Shown piece after piece: positions 61,000 through 64,000 of a stretch of DNA of 64,000 nt. Made by a program: the position numbers and the translations under genes. The first letter of the stretch is position 1; every line of letters starts with the position of its first letter. The notes under the pieces were generated by a model that was not told the DNA's origin, did no database searches, and worked only from the letters and a program-made list of their open reading frames with translations. This DNA is from Lithospermum erythrorhizon (Eukaryota > Streptophyta > Magnoliopsida > Boraginales > Boraginaceae), in assembly GCA_019722365.1 (NCBI GenBank), contig JADFUC010001043.1, positions 1 through 64,000 of the forward strand, written 5' to 3'.

Positions 61000-62440
61000 C
61001 AAGAGACTTCGCACTTATCGTCTGATTCGCAATCGAAACCAGTATTCCGCGGAGTGGGTTTCTTGATTCGGTTCTAAGATTAATGTGACCTGATGCTGCG
61101 ATGCCATAGGTATGTTTGGTTCAAGTGGATTGGAAGCATTCCGTTTAAGTTTATGTTATATGACTCATTAATCGTGTCTAAAGCTGGTAGACCATTTTGG
61201 AGGAAATTTGTGTAAAATACTACCCCGTTCTGGTGATCCTAAATTCATCGGGATCTATTGAAAATGAAAACCATCATTATTCCAAAAGCAATAGAAATAA
61301 TATTCTACTTGAATCGCAGTACGCAATAAACGGAGATAAGTTCAAAACAAGGCCCGTGGACAAATTTAAACTAATGGATCCTCTTGCGAGAGACGCTGAC
61401 CTTCGCCATTTCCTTTAGCGGAATCCATTTTCCCCTCTTTCGAGTCTTCTACTTGACTTGAGTTCACATATTCGACAAATATGAGAACCCTGACGGTGTC
61501 TAGCACCCGCAGTAGAATTAGAAGTTGTACAAACCAGCTAACATACATGCACACGTAATTTGGCCCGGTCGTGAGACCCGATGCTTCCCTATCATCGTGA
61601 ACTTCTGCGGTCGACTTCCGGTGACCGGGGTTTCCCGCAATGTGACAACATCGTCTTCCCAGCTCCTCCACTTTCGGCTGACAGGATTACTCGAACCCTT
61701 GGTATTGCCCGGTAAAAGCTTATGCTTCTTGATTTTCTTCTTGTTTGGACCACCAAAGCGAAGAATAAGTTTAGTCTTACCGGTTCGTCTCGGTGTCGTG
61801 ATCATCTTTATGCGGTTCGTTTAGAGATAACTTTCGAACTTGTGCATATTGAAGTTCATGAAAAAGCGAAGAATTTATGCGGAAGAGACTTGAGGATGAG
61901 ATCCACACGGCGGAGTTCTTTGGAAGTGGCTGGTGCCGAGCGTTAGTCGATCGGTGAGCCAATCATTTTAATGATATGAGGGCTGCGGCACATCCGTTCC
62001 AGAAACTTCTTTGTCCGTAGAAGCACAGACGATTGTCATATATCGTTTAGCTTCCTTTCGGAATAATTTCCTCGAGTTGCGGTATATGTCATATCTTACC
62101 TTTTTCTATATTAATTTGGAGCAGAAGCTTCCGTATTGCATGGCTTGTGAGACATTGGACATCCTTGTCGGACTTGTGCTTTTTGTGGGATCCACTTTTT
62201 CCGATGGGAGCACTATCGTTGGGTTTGAGACATTGTTAAACACGTATTAGGTCCTCTGCGCGAGAATGATTCTCAAGTTTCGAGACCACTCGTCAAAATT
62301 GGAGTTATTCAACACCTTTCAAGTCTTTGGCCCAGCTTGAGTTCTTAGGAAATTACTTGATAATTGAGTAGCCATATTAATTCTACAAGGAGAATAAGTA
62401 AATAAAATAACGGACTCGATGGCTTATAAATTGCTGAAAA
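61000..62440 (-). other. A2 region between integrase and leader (gag/protease position)
   Basis: In copia order this should hold gag and protease. I find short minus-strand frames (61366-61671, 61518-61805) without a confident motif. The region is CG-rich and frame-broken. Confidence 0.35.
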
Positions 62441-63970
62441 CTTACAAATAGAATTGTAAAAGTAAACACTAATACTTCAAATCTCACAAAATATATTAGT
62501 ATCCAAGACCTATTACACTTAAATTCAAAAGCGGCGGCTCTTGCTACATTTTGAATCCGGTTATAATAGTAGGTTGTCAACTAATTATGTAAAACTACAT
62601 AACTCTTGTGTCATTTATAGCGTCTCTTCTGAATGCTACCCGACATTGTATATCCGAAAACCGGTTAAGCGTACCAATTAAACCCGAAGTGTTACTTGGA
62701 TTGATCATCGGCCCAGCGTTAGTGGAAATCATGACATGATCCGTTACCCATCATATCAGATGCAACATTTAATAACGCCCGCCCGTCACGGTGTGCCCAA
62801 TTGATGTAGTTGATTGCGCCTTTAAAATTGACTTGATCTGCTTAAATTTTAATTGGGTGAGATTATTATTACTTTGTTTTCATTTACTCATATACTAGCA
62901 CATAATCCAAGCAATACATGAAACATGAAAAATAAAACAAATGCTGTAGCGTTCAAGAGATATACGATATAGCCGTGAACCTATTACAAGTATTTGTAAA
63001 TACTAACGCAAGTCTAATTCTTTTGTATCTTGCATACCGGGTTCGTCCGAGTCACAAGTACCGCATTGAAATGATCTTCCAATATCTTCACTTGTTCTGA
63101 TATTTATATACTAACCCGTCTAACGCGACTTGCCGAGCTTGTGGGTAAAACAATAAATAAATAAATACAAGAAGAATATGACAAGGTCATTTACAAGCAT
63201 GTGATTCATGAGACCAAAAATAAATAAATGAGCCATGTCACATATACCTCCGTTCAATCACCATTACAAAATATAGGCACTTTATTAAATCACATAAATG
63301 AACTTAATAAATATTTTAAATGGCATTGGAAAGCGCGTATTTGTAATTATCAAATTAATTAATCCATTGTAATTACACATATTAAAATTAATTAATATAA
63401 ATCAACATTATCACTCTAGCGTAATAATCAATAATTATTATCAATAATTATTAACCATACACATATTAATAGAAAAATATTCATTTTAAATATATTCTAA
63501 AATATATTAAGTAGTAAAATTATTTACCATAAATGTTATATCACTTTAAATGTCATTTAAAAGATATAATACAAAGAAATTAATTAATTATCATCACATA
63601 ATTAATTACAATCAATTAGGTGATTAAAATGACAAATAATTAATGAAAACCGAAATATGATCCATAATTTTTAGGAAACCAAAATAAAGATAAATTCGGG
63701 TGGAATAAATTAGAGTAGCGCGTCATAATGGGCTCGGGCGACGACTGGCGGCCGACCGTCGAGGGGCAGCGTGGGTGGTAAATCCAACCATCCTTCCGTA
63801 CAAATAGCACGAATCGACCAGGACGGCGCCCGTAGGAGTCGCGGAAGTGATCGGCCGATTACAGTAATATCTCATATTTAACTTCGGTTTTGGTTGAATT
63901 TAACTCGTTTGTAAAATCGTTTGGAGGCTTTAAATTTTCCAAAATTTATGAAATTCGAACACGTTAAACT
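62440..63970 (-). repeat. Leader region of copy A2
   Basis: Collinear with 11945-13330 (see that entry for the anchors). Near 63900 both copies read TTTCGGTTTT, then TTTGTAAAA..CG.TTTGGAGGCT, just inside where the 5' LTR would start. Confidence 0.6.
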
Positions 63971-64000
63971 TCATAATTTTCTTGAACAAATCCCTTTTGG

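Larger units (their letters stand above)
56850..64000 (-). mobile_element. Copia-type LTR retrotransposon with coding remnants (copy A2), cut by window edge
   Basis: The left LTR (about 57100-58320) matches the A1 LTR at 6640-8220. The pol remnants follow in copia order on the minus strand: RNase H 58440-58870, RT 59326-59947 and IN 60526-60957. The leader at 62440-63970 matches 11945-13330. The right LTR would lie beyond 64000. All frames are broken. It is the coding counterpart of the non-coding copy at 6.6-14.9 kb. Confidence 0.75.

Overview
The window is plant nuclear DNA, from a eudicot. It has intron-containing genes with GT..AG junctions, a gibberellin 20-oxidase, a plant group-C Raf-like kinase, a tonoplast-sugar-transporter fragment, Ty1/copia and Ty3/gypsy elements, a CACTA transposon and Stowaway-like MITEs. 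I cannot name the species. No bacterial, viral or organellar segment is evident.

Layout. 1-24 kb is nested, decayed LTR-retrotransposon DNA. A minus-strand Ty3/gypsy element (RNase H and integrase remnants, 1-3.3 kb) abuts a plus-strand gypsy gag/protease element (3.4-6.6 kb). That element is interrupted by a long copia-type element with about 1.5-kb LTRs and a non-coding interior (6.64-14.9 kb). Unidentified repeat DNA with minisatellites follows (14.9-20.7 kb), then a second gypsy LTR-like block (20.7-23.3 kb) and another LTR end (23.3-23.9 kb). 24-31.8 kb is a low-CpG gene island holding a decayed group-C Raf-like kinase and an ataxin-10-like gene on the opposite strand. 31.7-38.9 kb holds the first two exons of a tonoplast sugar transporter joined to a broken galacturonosyltransferase (GAUT). 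A 5.0-kb copia element with a perfect TAATG target-site duplication sits in the transporter's first intron. 41.85-44.6 kb is a small non-autonomous LTR element. 46.0-47.9 kb is the best intact gene, a three-exon gibberellin 20-oxidase. 48-52 kb is AT-rich intergenic DNA with repeat fragments. 52-53 kb is a solitary LTR of the 6.6-kb family in the opposite orientation. 53.2-56.8 kb is a decayed CACTA transposon. 57-64 kb is a coding (IN-RT-RNase H) relative of the 6.6-kb copia element, running off the right edge.

Function. The probably working genes are the GA 20-oxidase (gibberellin synthesis) and perhaps the ataxin-10-like gene, whose conserved C-terminal tail is out of frame. The kinase, transporter and GAUT copies are pseudogenes as read. 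I see no gene cluster or defence system. The most informative structures are the retrotransposon-split transporter/GAUT chimera, the fold-back LTR inside that retrotransposon, the paired coding/non-coding LTR family, and two tandem duplications in the GA 20-oxidase upstream region. Many ORF-breaking one-base changes could be real decay or residual long-read assembly error; the sequence alone cannot separate them.
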